A DNA stretch of 61,458 bases from CAZOVB01 sp964583095 (lineage in GTDB: Bacteria; Planctomycetota; Phycisphaerae; SM23-33): positions 1 through 61,458 of the forward strand of contig CAZOVB010000026.1 in NCBI GenBank assembly GCA_964583095.1, given 5' to 3'. The notes below the pieces were generated by a model. The model did not search any database, had not been told where the DNA came from, and worked only from the letters and a program-made list of their open reading frames with translations. The stretch's first letter is position 1, and every line of letters begins with the position of its first letter. The position numbers and the translations under genes are program-made. Positions 8,791 to 18,718 of this stretch are shown one piece after another.

Positions 8791-11151
8791 ATGGCTGTAA
8801 ACGCAAAGTTGACGTTGACGCTTGCGATCGTGCTCTTGATCGGTGGAGCAGCGGGGGCCCAGACGGATGTTACCTGGACGGATGGGAGCCAGACGGATCT
8901 GTGGAACGAGGTCGACAGCAATTGGTCCACAGGACTTTGGATCAATGATTCAGTGAATCCCGACAATGCTGTCTTCGGGCCTGTCGAGGTAGGAGACGTT
9001 ATTGTCTCGGCGCCGATTATCGCCGGTGACGTCCGGTTCGAAGCGCCAGGCTATTCGTTGCGGGTTCAGGAAGACCTGACTCTCAAGGGCCGGATGATCC
9101 CCGGGGCCAACAGCCCCGATCTGTTCCTCCAGCAAGGCATGCTTCTGCTCCAAGGCCCCCAGGGAGCCTTGGGAAGCGGATCCTCGTTTGTCGGAATGAA
9201 TACATCGCAAGACCTTGGTTTTGCCCGAATACGGCTGGACAACAGCCAAGGCGTAAACAACAACCGAATCTCGGACACGATGCCGTTGGATTTTCGCGTG
9301 TCAGAGATCCTGCTGAAGCTGACCGAGTCTCCCCGTGTGGGGGATGAGGCTGTCTATGAGCAGGCCGGAACGGTTCAGGTCGGAGGCCTCGGCGCCATCG
9401 CCTTGTACAAGGCCGAACCCGCCGAAGATGAGCCTGTCAACGGATTGTATTACTATCCGGAAAACCAGACGACGCTGGAAATTGCCGGAATAGATCGCAG
9501 TTCCGGACAGGGCGTCCTTTTGATTGCCGGTCACGGCTTCTCGGTGGTCGAAAGTTCTCACCACTACAACAGCCTGGGCGAGTTGCACCGTGTGGTGGTC
9601 GCCGGCGACAAGCCACAACTGATCGAGGGCAAGATCGTGGAGCCCTATATGGTCGACCCCACAGGAAGGCAATTCCTGACCTATGACAGCAGCTCCGACG
9701 CGGTCGGTGAAATCGGTTTCAAGACGTTTATAGGCTCTAAGTGGTTCCTCCCTGATGGCAATCAGGAGAACGAGGTCGTGTACACCCAGGACTCGATCAG
9801 TATCATCAATCCAAAACCGGTCAACACTCTTGTCAAGGATACGACCGTCCTGGCCATCCGGGTTCAGGATCCGATCTACGGCCCCGATTACGATCTGCGG
9901 GTGACCAGTGGAGGAGTGATCCTGGGAAATGTAAGCGGCTTTGGCACAGATGGCCTGGTGGTCGAAAGCAACATCGTAAGCGGCACGGAAACGACGCCCA
10001 GAGAGCTGTTCCTTCATGCCAACGTGACCTCCAGCATCTTTGGCAGCATCAAGGCGCCGGGCATGACCGTGGCCGGAAAGCCTGGGGTCAATTCGAACGT
10101 GAATCTGAATCTCTACGGAGACAATCAGGAACTGACAGGTCCCATCGGCCTTTTTCAATGTAATCGAGATCGCACTCGCCTCTTCCACGCCAATGCCCTT
10201 GGAATCGGTAACGACATAACGATCGGGGCCGGGACGCTATATCTGAAAGTGCCCGGCGAGGTGTACCGGTTCGGCAACGTAAGCATCGGGACCGGCAAGA
10301 TCGACGTGGGTAGTGCCCGATTCGAAACGACCCTGGACGGTCAAGCGGTCAAGGATTGGATCTGCTCGGGGAAGATCACGAGCGTCGGTCATGCCGTCGC
10401 CAGCCCGACCATCCCGTCGACAGAGGACCTGGGAGACTTCAACACGGGCACGCGTCGCATCGGCTGGGTCGAGAACGGCGGAATCGTTCGTGCCGGGTAC
10501 ACTTGGGCGGGTGACTCCAACGTTGACGGTGACGTGGACAATGCGGACATCGCCAAGACGTTCAGTAACTTCACGGGCAGTACGGGCACGGACATGGAGT
10601 GGGGCTTTGGTGATTACAACTACGATGGTGACGTGGACAATGCGGACATTGCCACGGTGTTTCAGCACTATACCGGTGCTGCCACAGCGGGTCTGGGCGA
10701 GAACCCGGACGTTCTGTATGACTACATGACGGGAGAGGTGAAGATCGCATCCGACGGTGCAACGGTCAAGGCCTTCCAGTTGGAGATCGCGAAGGAAAGC
10801 TTGGCCAAGTACCTTCCGGAGAATGTTGACTGGACGCAGTTGGAGGCGATTCAGGAAGCCTTGATAGACCTGGGGCTGACTCCCGTGACAAACCCGGAGA
10901 TTACAGACCTGGTTCTGGGGTGGTCTTCGGACAGCCTTCCGCTTTCTGGAGATGCAGTGGTCAGTGTTGGGAGGATCCTTCCCGTTGGCTTGAGTGAGAC
11001 GGAACTCAACGATCTATTCTCCGTCGAGAACACCTGGGGCGGCACGGGTTCGACAGGAGGCACGTTGGATCTGCAGGTCGTTCCGGAGCCTGCCACGATG
11101 TGCCTGCTTTCGCTGGGCTGGGTGGGGTTGCTCCGACGGCGGAGGAAGTGA
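8791..11151 (+). CDS. secreted PEP-CTERM protein with dockerin-like repeats (paralogue 1)
   Basis: 786 residues. ATG 8791 follows AAAGGAGA and starts a signal peptide (cleavage probably after GAAGAQ). The first mature segment (WTDGSQTDLWN...NW) is the motif found at the start of autotransporter-like/PEP-CTERM beta-repeat proteins. Residues ~572-630 carry two EF-hand-like dockerin repeats (GDSNVDGDVDNADIA and GDYNYDGDVDNADIA) that should bind calcium. The C-terminus is a PEP-CTERM signal: VPEPATMCLL, a hydrophobic stretch, then RRRRK, expected to be processed by an exosortase not present here. Central part unrecognised, probably beta-rich. Confidence 0.8.
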   Translation: MAVNAKLTLTLAIVLLIGGAAGAQTDVTWTDGSQTDLWNEVDSNWSTGLWINDSVNPDNAVFGPVEVGDVIVSAPIIAGDVRFEAPGYSLRVQEDLTLKGRMIPGANSPDLFLQQGMLLLQGPQGALGSGSSFVGMNTSQDLGFARIRLDNSQGVNNNRISDTMPLDFRVSEILLKLTESPRVGDEAVYEQAGTVQVGGLGAIALYKAEPAEDEPVNGLYYYPENQTTLEIAGIDRSSGQGVLLIAGHGFSVVESSHHYNSLGELHRVVVAGDKPQLIEGKIVEPYMVDPTGRQFLTYDSSSDAVGEIGFKTFIGSKWFLPDGNQENEVVYTQDSISIINPKPVNTLVKDTTVLAIRVQDPIYGPDYDLRVTSGGVILGNVSGFGTDGLVVESNIVSGTETTPRELFLHANVTSSIFGSIKAPGMTVAGKPGVNSNVNLNLYGDNQELTGPIGLFQCNRDRTRLFHANALGIGNDITIGAGTLYLKVPGEVYRFGNVSIGTGKIDVGSARFETTLDGQAVKDWICSGKITSVGHAVASPTIPSTEDLGDFNTGTRRIGWVENGGIVRAGYTWAGDSNVDGDVDNADIAKTFSNFTGSTGTDMEWGFGDYNYDGDVDNADIATVFQHYTGAATAGLGENPDVLYDYMTGEVKIASDGATVKAFQLEIAKESLAKYLPENVDWTQLEAIQEALIDLGLTPVTNPEITDLVLGWSSDSLPLSGDAVVSVGRILPVGLSETELNDLFSVENTWGGTGSTGGTLDLQVVPEPATMCLLSLGWVGLLRRRRK

Positions 11152-11215
11152 TCTTCCCAGGCAGAAGATGGAAAAGAAACACCGGGCCGGTCCCTGATAG
11201 AGGATCGGCCCGGCT
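11056..11215 (+). repeat. direct repeat copy 1 (3' end of PEP-CTERM gene plus terminator)
   Basis: By eye, 160 bases are identical to 13669-13828. The block covers the last ~32 codons (PEP-CTERM signal), the stop and the terminator stem. Sequence identity is also very high, though not complete, across the dockerin region upstream (about 10440-10855 against 13050-13465). Confidence 0.85.
11182..11213 (+). terminator. intrinsic terminator
   Basis: CCGGGCCG pairs with CGGCCCGG, with an inner TCC/GGA extension, 30 bases after the stop; followed by CTGTTGTT. The same hairpin follows the paralogue. Confidence 0.8.
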
Positions 11216-11400
11216 GTTGTTCAGTGTTCCCAAGGAATGAATGACAACAACGCATTTGTATCCCGCAAAAGAAGTTCTTCTGAGACGAGGGCAAGGATGC
11301 TGCAGCTCTGGTCGGCGCGGGAAGGATACGGCAAATCAATCCATTGGAGGACAACAGTTGAAGCGTCGCGGTAGGAATACGCATGAAAGGAGATCATAGA

Positions 11401-13764
11401 ATGCAATTTGCGAAGCGAGCTGTCAGTATTCTCTTGCTGCTTGTGGCCTTGAACGGCCCGGGTTTCGGCCAGAACACTAAAATCTGGGATGATGGCGAGG
11501 GCACGGGTCTGTGGAACCACGTGGATGAGAATTGGAGCGGCATGAGTTGGAGAGAGACAATCCCCGAGGACCAAGGTCTTCCCGACAGCGCCGTATTCGG
11601 TGCATCGGGTACTGGGGTCGTGACGGTGGAGGAGCAGGTCCATGTTAACGATATCACCTTCGATGAGCCGGGCTACGCGCTCCGGGTCCAGGCCGATGTG
11701 GAGATGTATGGGCAGCTTGTGCCCAATGGCCACGCTCCGCAGATTCTTGTTGAGATGGGCAGGCTGGTGGCTGCGGGCCCAAGCGGGACTCTTCAAGGCG
11801 TCGAGGAAAGGATCCTGTTGAATTACTCTGGTGGCGGTGACGGGGTTGGTATTCGTCTGGATAACAGCAAGCCTGTTTTCGGGTTGCCTGATGCCGCAAA
11901 CGCCGACCGCTGGGGAGACAGTCAAACTGTTCTTATGGACGCGGGCTTGTCCTTCTTTGATTTGACCGAAGCCCCTCGCGGGCTTACGGGTCCGCAGGCT
12001 GTGGTGACCGAACAGGTAGGGACTCTTCGATATGGTGGAATCTCCTTGCTCCAGGTCTACAACAATGAGGAACGGAGTATCTGGCCTTACTACGAGCCGG
12101 AGCACCAGACCAATCTTCACATAGAGTCCCTCGAAAGACTCGATCAGGGAGTCCTCTTCGTCAACGGCCATTTCCTGGATGACCCGGACGTTGGGGTGCA
12201 TGGGGACAACTTGGGGGCCATCCACCGGGTGGTCGTCAGTGGCCCGACTAAACCTGCCCTGATAAACGGCAAGATGGTCGCCCCCTATATGGTCGATGGT
12301 ATTCTCGATCGTTTCTTGACGTACGACACTACGATCGATGGCAATGGGGAAGTTGGTTTCAAGAAGGCAACGATTGATGTGCATTTCGATGGCAGCGCGG
12401 ACCAGACAGGCGAGATCGCCAGCATCGTAGACTGGGGAGGCCGTGCCGAATTGACCGCTGATCGTACGATCCTGGCCGGCATCGTATTTGATACGATTGA
12501 CTCGGATTCAACCATCGGTGAACACACACTGACAGTTACCAGCGGTGGCTTGATCCTGCAGACCATAGCCGGCGACCAGATTCGCTGCAACCTGGTTGCA
12601 GGAAGCATCCGTACGCCTGAGGAACTCGTCGTTACGGTGGCAAAGGGCACTACCGAGTTCCACGGCACGATCAAGGCTTCGGCCCTGACGGTCTCAGGCA
12701 AACCTGGTGGCCCATATGGGGTCAACATCTACTCGGACAACCGTGGTTTGCTCGTAGGACCTGTAGCCCTGTACCAAGCCGATAATCAAACAACGCAGTT
12801 GTACCACTCGGGCGCCCTGGGCGAAGGCAACGACCTGATGATCGGTGCCGGCAAGGTCCTCTGCCAGACCGAGGGCGAGGTCTATGATTTCGGGCAGTTG
12901 AGCATCGCAAGCGGCCGGCTGGACCTCAAGAAGAACCGTTTGACTACGACTACCGACGGGCAAACAGTCAGAGACTGGATCTACACGGGGAAGCTGACGA
13001 GCATTGGCGGGGCGATCTTGCAGGACGCTTTTGGTGAGATTGTGGAGGACTTCAACACGGGCGCGCGTCGTATTGGCTGGTACGAGAGTGGCGGGATCGT
13101 TCGGGCCGGCTACACCTGGGCGGGGGATTCCAATGTAGACGGCGATGTTGACAATGCGGATATCGCCAGGACGTTCAGTAACTTCACGGGCAGTACCGGC
13201 ACGGACATGGAGTGGGGTGCAGGCGACTACAACTACGATGGCGACGTGGACAATGCGGACATTGCCACGGTGTTTCAGCACTATACCGGTGCTGCCACAG
13301 CGGGTCTGGGTGAGAACCCGGACGTTCTGTATGACTACATGACGGGAGAGGTGATGATCGCAGCCGACGGTGCAACGGTCAAGGCCTTCCAGTTGGAGAT
13401 CGCGAAGGAAAGCTTGGTCAAGTACCTTCCGGAGAATGTTGACTGGACGCAGTTGGAGGCCCTTGCCGAGGCGTTGAAGGATCTGGGCATTACCTCGACG
13501 ATGACTCCTGAGATGACTGGGTATATTCTGGGCTGGTCCTCGGACACGGTATCAATTTCCGGGGATATGACCGTGAGCCTGGGAAGGATCTTGCCTGCGG
13601 GTTTGAGCGATTCGGAGATAACGGGTTTGTTTTCGGCAGAAAACATCTGGGGTGGTCCGGCCTCCACGGGAGGCACGTTGGATCTGCAGGTCGTTCCGGA
13701 GCCTGCCACGATGTGCCTGCTTTCGCTGGGCTGGGTGGGGTTGCTCCGACGGCGGAGGAAGTGA
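11401..13764 (+). CDS. secreted PEP-CTERM protein with dockerin-like repeats (paralogue 2)
   Basis: 787 residues with the same architecture as the gene before it: signal peptide (MQFAKRAVSILLLL...), WDDGEGTGLWN...NW opening, beta-rich middle, two dockerin-like repeats (residues ~573-630) and PEP-CTERM tail. ATG 11401 is preferred over ATG 11383 because AAAGGAG lies between them at the right distance. The N-terminal halves have diverged strongly while the dockerin and tail regions are nearly identical at DNA level, which suggests tandem duplication followed by gene conversion of the 3' part. Confidence 0.8.
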   Translation: MQFAKRAVSILLLLVALNGPGFGQNTKIWDDGEGTGLWNHVDENWSGMSWRETIPEDQGLPDSAVFGASGTGVVTVEEQVHVNDITFDEPGYALRVQADVEMYGQLVPNGHAPQILVEMGRLVAAGPSGTLQGVEERILLNYSGGGDGVGIRLDNSKPVFGLPDAANADRWGDSQTVLMDAGLSFFDLTEAPRGLTGPQAVVTEQVGTLRYGGISLLQVYNNEERSIWPYYEPEHQTNLHIESLERLDQGVLFVNGHFLDDPDVGVHGDNLGAIHRVVVSGPTKPALINGKMVAPYMVDGILDRFLTYDTTIDGNGEVGFKKATIDVHFDGSADQTGEIASIVDWGGRAELTADRTILAGIVFDTIDSDSTIGEHTLTVTSGGLILQTIAGDQIRCNLVAGSIRTPEELVVTVAKGTTEFHGTIKASALTVSGKPGGPYGVNIYSDNRGLLVGPVALYQADNQTTQLYHSGALGEGNDLMIGAGKVLCQTEGEVYDFGQLSIASGRLDLKKNRLTTTTDGQTVRDWIYTGKLTSIGGAILQDAFGEIVEDFNTGARRIGWYESGGIVRAGYTWAGDSNVDGDVDNADIARTFSNFTGSTGTDMEWGAGDYNYDGDVDNADIATVFQHYTGAATAGLGENPDVLYDYMTGEVMIAADGATVKAFQLEIAKESLVKYLPENVDWTQLEALAEALKDLGITSTMTPEMTGYILGWSSDTVSISGDMTVSLGRILPAGLSDSEITGLFSAENIWGGPASTGGTLDLQVVPEPATMCLLSLGWVGLLRRRRK

Positions 13765-13828
13765 TCTTCCCAGGCAGAAGATGGAAAAGAAACACCGGGC
13801 CGGTCCCTGATAGAGGATCGGCCCGGCT
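13669..13828 (+). repeat. direct repeat copy 2 (3' end of PEP-CTERM gene plus terminator)
   Basis: Identical by eye to 11056-11215, offset 2613 bases. See copy 1. Confidence 0.85.
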
Positions 13829-14075
13829 TTTCTGGCCTCAAGGGTACCAGGTGGCCATAGTGGATCATCCAAGGGCAGAGAAACATGCCACCGTGTCCAT
13901 TTCGGACAAGCATTTGGCATGCAGGGGCAAGTTCGGATCAGATAAGAAGGTATCCTGTTCTTGATGCAGGTATCTGCGCGGGCTATCGTTCGAGATGAAC
14001 CCGTGCTCGCATTCCGCTTCAGCGAAAGCTGTGTCGGTCGATCCATTCAAGCTATCCAAAGATCCAAGAGGTATT
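13765..14075. other. gene-free stretch between PEP-CTERM and beta-helix genes
   Basis: Holds the duplicated terminator (13795-13826) on the left and, by position, the promoter of the beta-helix gene on the right. I see no convincing gene, and no clear -35/-10 pair. Confidence 0.5.
13795..13826 (+). terminator. intrinsic terminator (second copy)
   Basis: Same stem as at 11182-11213, here followed by a better T-run (CTTTTCTGG). Confidence 0.85.
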
Positions 14076-17000
14076 ATGAGTCCTACCCGAACCAGACAGA
14101 CGCTGTGGGCATTGGTCTTTCCTTTTGCGTTGCTGGCCGTTCCCCTGGCGTTGGCTGGAACCTATAGCTGGCAGGAGCCTCACGCAAAGGTCCTGCCCAA
14201 GGGGGATCTGTCCTGGGCTCCCCAGCCTTTCCAGTTCCGGCCGGGCGGGACTGTACGCTACATCGACTACGCGTCCGGGAGCGATGAAAATCCCGGAAGC
14301 CGCGAAAAGCCCTGGAAGCACCATCCATGGGATCCGTCCGCCACCGGCAAGGCACAAAAAGGCCGGGCCGACACGTACGTCTTCAAGCGTGGAGTCGTGT
14401 ACCGGGGTGCCCTGGCTGCAAGGAATGTCTCGGGTAAACAGAACACGCCGATCCAACTGACCAGTGACCCGGATTGGGGCAGTGGCCAAGCTGCTCTGCT
14501 GGGCTCGATACCTGTGAAGGGGGACTGGAAGAAGGTCGAGCCGGAGCAGGCACCCGAAGGGATGAAGGATACCAGCAACATCTGGATGCTCAGAATCCAG
14601 GAAGACTACACGCCCTGGGCCCTTTGGCGAACCGATGGCGATTCGGTCGAGCGTCTGCCCATAGCCAGGACGCCCAACTGGCAGGTCGAAACGTGGGATG
14701 ACGTCAAGAGCCAATGGTGGCAATGGGAAAACGGCAAGCGGGTCCCTAATGGATCGTATGGAATCGACACCCAGCACCTCACCGAGGACCCCGATTACTA
14801 CAAAGGCGCGATCATCCGAAGCGAGTGGGGCATCGTCATGAGCACGCCGGTGCCGGTGCCGGTGACGGATTTCGACCCGGAGAAAAGAGCCCTTTCCTTT
14901 GAAGGTTTCTTTACGAAGCACTACGGAAGACGCGATGCCGAGATCACCAAGGGCATGCGGTACTACCTGGAAAACAAGCCTCACTACCTGGATGAATCCG
15001 GTGAATGGTGGTTCGACGGCAAGGGGACTCTGTACCTGCAGATGGATTCCGATCCCAACGAGGCCCGCTTCGAATTGGCTCGACACAAGGTCCTGATCGA
15101 TTTGAGGGACGCAAAGCACGTCCGGATCAGCGGCCTGGCCTTTCACTACACGAACCTGTTCACCTATGGCCTGCCGGGCTTCGGCATCTATGAAGACGAC
15201 CACCAGATTGGGGCCGTTCGATTGCAGGGAAATGTCGTGGACGTTGCGGTGGTCAACAACACCTTCTCCCACGTGGCGGCAGGGGTCGTTTTGGATATCG
15301 ACACGGTGGACGCAGTGGGCGAAGATGTTCTCATTGCCGATAACGACATGCAGTACCTGGATTACGAGGCCATCGACGTAGAAAACAGCTATTCCGAACA
15401 CCCGGGTCACGGCGCTGCCAAACCAGAGGTGCCAACGCGCATCAACGGTCTTCGGATTCTACGGAATCGGATCCGCATCAGTGGCTTCAATCCGCATCGC
15501 GGCTCGCACGGGCATACCGTCACCTTGAGTTTCCCGGAGACGGCCGAGATTGCCGGCAACGTCCTGGACAAGGTCTGGGGATCCGGATTGTTCATTTTCG
15601 GGGGCAAGCCCAGTGGGCAGGCCACGGATGACCGTCCTCTGTCGCGCATTCTCGTGCATCACAACAAGGTCACCAATCCGTTGCTCAACTCCAATGACTG
15701 GGGCGGAATCGAGACCTGGCAGGGCGGGCCTTTCTACGTGTACAACAATGTCTCAGGGAATCCCGGCGGATATCGGCACTGGCGATGGCTGCGACAACGC
15801 GATGCCCGGGAGCACCAGATCGGGCACGTCGGAACCCGCTTCGGCCACGCCTATTACATGGATGGCGCATTCAAGAATTACCACTTCAACAACATCGCCT
15901 GGGGGAAGGAAAACGACCTTCGCAGCCCGCTGATGAACACGGCTGCTTTCCAGGAAATCCACGGCTTCCAGAACAACGCATTCAATAACACGATCTACAT
16001 GTTCGGCGCCGGCTCCCGCCGTCAGACCCCCGAACCGGGTCGCAACCTGTACCTGGGCAACATCTGGTCGAACATCAGCGACTATGTCTTTGCCCACGGC
16101 CCCATCCCCGGCGTTAAAGAAGTCAATGCCGCGGACGTTGGAGAAGTCGGCGACCATTTCGAGTACAAGACCGTGGGATATGCCAACAACGTCTTCCACA
16201 AGATCGAACGAAACCTCTCCACCCTTGAAGCCACAGACGCCGATGCCGTAAAGGCCATGCGCGAATCGCTCGAGGCCCTCGGTGCCTATGCCACCAATGT
16301 GGGCACAATAGCCGAGGTGGATCCCCTGCAGGCGGCAGCCAAGCACGATTTCCGCCCTGCAGAGGGTTCGGCCGCCAAGGATTACGGGGTAAGGCCCTTT
16401 GTCCCCTGGAGCCTGTATGCGACCGTCGGAGAGTGGCAATTCTACCGGAACCAAAAGAACCCCCGCGAGATCATCGACAGCCACTGGTACATGACGCCTC
16501 TGCACAATGATCGCACTACCTATGAGCATCTGCCCACCTGGTCGTTGATGGGTGTGAATACCGGCCAGGAGAACTTTGTCTCGGGTCCGTTGGAAGACTG
16601 GACTCGCGGAGCGATGAAGCTCGACGGCAGGGAGGAGTATCTCTACGCGGAGTTGCCCTCAAGCGGCAGGGCCCGCGACGTGATTGCCAAGGCAGACAAG
16701 CCCGTCACCCAGAAGGAGTTTGACGGGTGGCTGACGATCACCCATCCCTCGGCCATTATTCCGGGCCACAAGTTCCAGATTGAGGTGCAACTGGCCCACA
16801 GCGTTCCGGAGGATAGCATTGTCCAGGCTTTCCTGGGTGCCCGCCGACACAGGGGATGGGGCGGTACGCAGGCAATGGCCGAGGAGATCCGCGGCTTCAA
16901 GGCGTCTGAGCAACCGTTGACATTCACCATGACGCCCAAGGTCCGCGGAGGCCTCAAGGAATATGTCATCGTGGTGCACTACGGAAAGCAGCGAGGGTGG

Positions 17001-17618
17001 GACAATCATGTCAAAGCGGCGCGCGTAACCGTGCCGCTGATCCCCGCTCGCGAGGTGGCCGACCCGTCCCAGTTCCGGACCCCGGACATTGACACCCACA
17101 ACATGCTCATCGAAGCGCACGCAAAGATCGAGAAGGGCAGTGGGGGGGTCCTCGTCGAGAAGCTGGCCCAGGCTGGATACTCCCTGACTGTTAACGGAGA
17201 AGGACACCTGAGCTTCCTGCTGGTTGGTAAGGGCGGCCGGGATGAGTTGACCTCCAATGCACCGGCGGCCGACGGGCAGTGGCATCATATTGTCGCCCAG
17301 GCCGACCGCAAAGCTGGGACCATGACGATCTTCGTCGACGGGCAGGTCTCGGCAAGAGGCAAGTTGTCCCTGGGGCCCAGGGACTCTCTGAGCAACGAGA
17401 GCAGGTTCTTCGTCGGGGGAACCGATGAAGGACGGAATCTGGCCGTTACCATCGATTTCCTCCGGGTAACCCGCGGGACGTTGGCCGATTCCCGTACCAG
17501 CATCGACGAATTACGCGCGTGGCAGTACGACGGTCCTTTCCTGGGTGACTTCACCGGCAAACGACCCGGGCGGGGCAAACGTGACGCCGGCGCGATTGAG
17601 GGCGATCCGACGCCGTGA
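14076..17618 (+). CDS. large secreted right-handed beta-helix protein with C-terminal LamG-like domain (paralogue A)
   Basis: 1180 residues. ATG 14076 follows AAGAGG and opens a signal peptide ending near LALAG. The mature start (YSWQEPHAKVLP...YIDYASGSDENPG) is the entry motif of parallel beta-helix polysaccharide-active proteins, followed by many Asn-rich rungs up to about residue 750. The last ~190 residues (from DTHNMLIEAHAK through WHHIVAQADRKAGTMTIFVDGQ) form a concanavalin A/LamG-type domain, likely for glycan binding. It ends in RDAGAIE, a common beta-helix end motif. Probably a lyase or carbohydrate-binding protein; the active site cannot be assigned. A paralogue lies at 37103-40510. 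Confidence 0.75.
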   Translation: MSPTRTRQTLWALVFPFALLAVPLALAGTYSWQEPHAKVLPKGDLSWAPQPFQFRPGGTVRYIDYASGSDENPGSREKPWKHHPWDPSATGKAQKGRADTYVFKRGVVYRGALAARNVSGKQNTPIQLTSDPDWGSGQAALLGSIPVKGDWKKVEPEQAPEGMKDTSNIWMLRIQEDYTPWALWRTDGDSVERLPIARTPNWQVETWDDVKSQWWQWENGKRVPNGSYGIDTQHLTEDPDYYKGAIIRSEWGIVMSTPVPVPVTDFDPEKRALSFEGFFTKHYGRRDAEITKGMRYYLENKPHYLDESGEWWFDGKGTLYLQMDSDPNEARFELARHKVLIDLRDAKHVRISGLAFHYTNLFTYGLPGFGIYEDDHQIGAVRLQGNVVDVAVVNNTFSHVAAGVVLDIDTVDAVGEDVLIADNDMQYLDYEAIDVENSYSEHPGHGAAKPEVPTRINGLRILRNRIRISGFNPHRGSHGHTVTLSFPETAEIAGNVLDKVWGSGLFIFGGKPSGQATDDRPLSRILVHHNKVTNPLLNSNDWGGIETWQGGPFYVYNNVSGNPGGYRHWRWLRQRDAREHQIGHVGTRFGHAYYMDGAFKNYHFNNIAWGKENDLRSPLMNTAAFQEIHGFQNNAFNNTIYMFGAGSRRQTPEPGRNLYLGNIWSNISDYVFAHGPIPGVKEVNAADVGEVGDHFEYKTVGYANNVFHKIERNLSTLEATDADAVKAMRESLEALGAYATNVGTIAEVDPLQAAAKHDFRPAEGSAAKDYGVRPFVPWSLYATVGEWQFYRNQKNPREIIDSHWYMTPLHNDRTTYEHLPTWSLMGVNTGQENFVSGPLEDWTRGAMKLDGREEYLYAELPSSGRARDVIAKADKPVTQKEFDGWLTITHPSAIIPGHKFQIEVQLAHSVPEDSIVQAFLGARRHRGWGGTQAMAEEIRGFKASEQPLTFTMTPKVRGGLKEYVIVVHYGKQRGWDNHVKAARVTVPLIPAREVADPSQFRTPDIDTHNMLIEAHAKIEKGSGGVLVEKLAQAGYSLTVNGEGHLSFLLVGKGGRDELTSNAPAADGQWHHIVAQADRKAGTMTIFVDGQVSARGKLSLGPRDSLSNESRFFVGGTDEGRNLAVTIDFLRVTRGTLADSRTSIDELRAWQYDGPFLGDFTGKRPGRGKRDAGAIEGDPTP

Positions 17619-17658
17619 TTCGAAGAATTGGAACAGCTCCGGAAAGATTGCAGCCGTT

Positions 17659-18702
17659 TCAACTCGAGCAGCGCCTGACGAACTTCAACGGAAAGGTCAA
17701 CGAGGACCCGGAGTCTTCCGGGTCCTCGACCATTTCCACGAGAGTGCGGATGATCTGCCGGCCCAGTTCCTCGAAATCGAGTGTGATACTCGAAAGGAAC
17801 GGGTACGTATGGTCGACCGGGTCGAAGGTGTTCACGCCGATTACGGACAGGTTCTCAGGTATCGCCAGGGAGCATCGTCGGGCGGCTTCGTAGAGAGGGG
17901 CGCTGAGGATACGGTAGTCCAGAATTACCGCATCGGGTCTGTCGCTCTGGGTAAGGATCGCCTGCATCTCCTCAATCAGCGGCTCGGGGGATACGACCTC
18001 ACGCCTCAGATCTCCCGCCCACGGGTGTTTGAGAACATGCCTTCGGGGTCTGCAGAGCCCGTGATTCCTGCAGGATTCCTGGAGAGCATTCCACCGAAGA
18101 TCGCGGCTGTAATGTTCCTGGCCCCGGCCTTGGCCTCGCTCGATCAGGCAGAGGCTCTTGCAGCCGCTTCCGGTCAGGTGATCCACCGCCGCGGACATGC
18201 CGCCTTCTTCATCGAAGGTAATTGTGCCGGGCTGGTTTCGGCGGTTGCTGTTCACGTGGAGAATGGGGATTTCCAGATCGGCAATGCGTTCCAGCAGCTT
18301 TTGTCCCAGTTGCCCGAACACGGCCACACCATCCACTGCGTGTTCCTTGATGAAAATCGGCTCCTGACCGTCGATGTGGCTCAGCGTCAGCATGAAATCA
18401 CAATCGGAGGCCTGGTAACTCATTGCGCTGAGGGTGTAGCCGGACAAGAAGGCTCCCGGAGCATGAACGATCCCGAGTGTGCCCTGGCGTTTTCTGTTGA
18501 GATTGCGGAAGGTTCGATTCGCGCGGTAGCCGAGTTTCTCGGCGGCTTCGCGGACGATTCGGGCCGTCGACTCGCTGAAACGGGTATTGTTTCCTTTGCA
18601 GGCATGCAGGACGGCGGAGACCGTGGTAGCCGAAACCTTGGCTTCTCGGGCCACGTCGGCCAAGACTACACGCTTGCCGCTTTTCTCCGTGCGCTTCGCC
18701 AT
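17659..18702 (-). CDS. LacI-family transcriptional regulator
   Basis: 347 residues: N-terminal helix-turn-helix (VVLADVAREAKVSATTVSAVLH, residues ~12-33) and LacI hinge region, then a periplasmic-binding-protein-like sensor domain (DAVILDYR, SVIGVNTFDP). It is the last gene of a four-gene minus-strand operon; ATG 18702 is 16 bases after the GH2 stop. Autoregulation of the operon in response to a released sugar is the simplest reading. A perfect dyad in front of the operon (25043-25058) is a candidate target. Confidence 0.85.
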   Translation of the reverse strand: MAKRTEKSGKRVVLADVAREAKVSATTVSAVLHACKGNNTRFSESTARIVREAAEKLGYRANRTFRNLNRKRQGTLGIVHAPGAFLSGYTLSAMSYQASDCDFMLTLSHIDGQEPIFIKEHAVDGVAVFGQLGQKLLERIADLEIPILHVNSNRRNQPGTITFDEEGGMSAAVDHLTGSGCKSLCLIERGQGRGQEHYSRDLRWNALQESCRNHGLCRPRRHVLKHPWAGDLRREVVSPEPLIEEMQAILTQSDRPDAVILDYRILSAPLYEAARRCSLAIPENLSVIGVNTFDPVDHTYPFLSSITLDFEELGRQIIRTLVEMVEDPEDSGSSLTFPLKFVRRCSS

Positions 18703-18718
18703 GGGAGTTGTTACCTGT

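Noticed and set aside
10507..10680. Cellulosome dockerin
   Set aside because: The repeats are dockerin/EF-hand-like but no cohesin is present and the protein ends in a PEP-CTERM signal; a calcium-binding fold is more likely.
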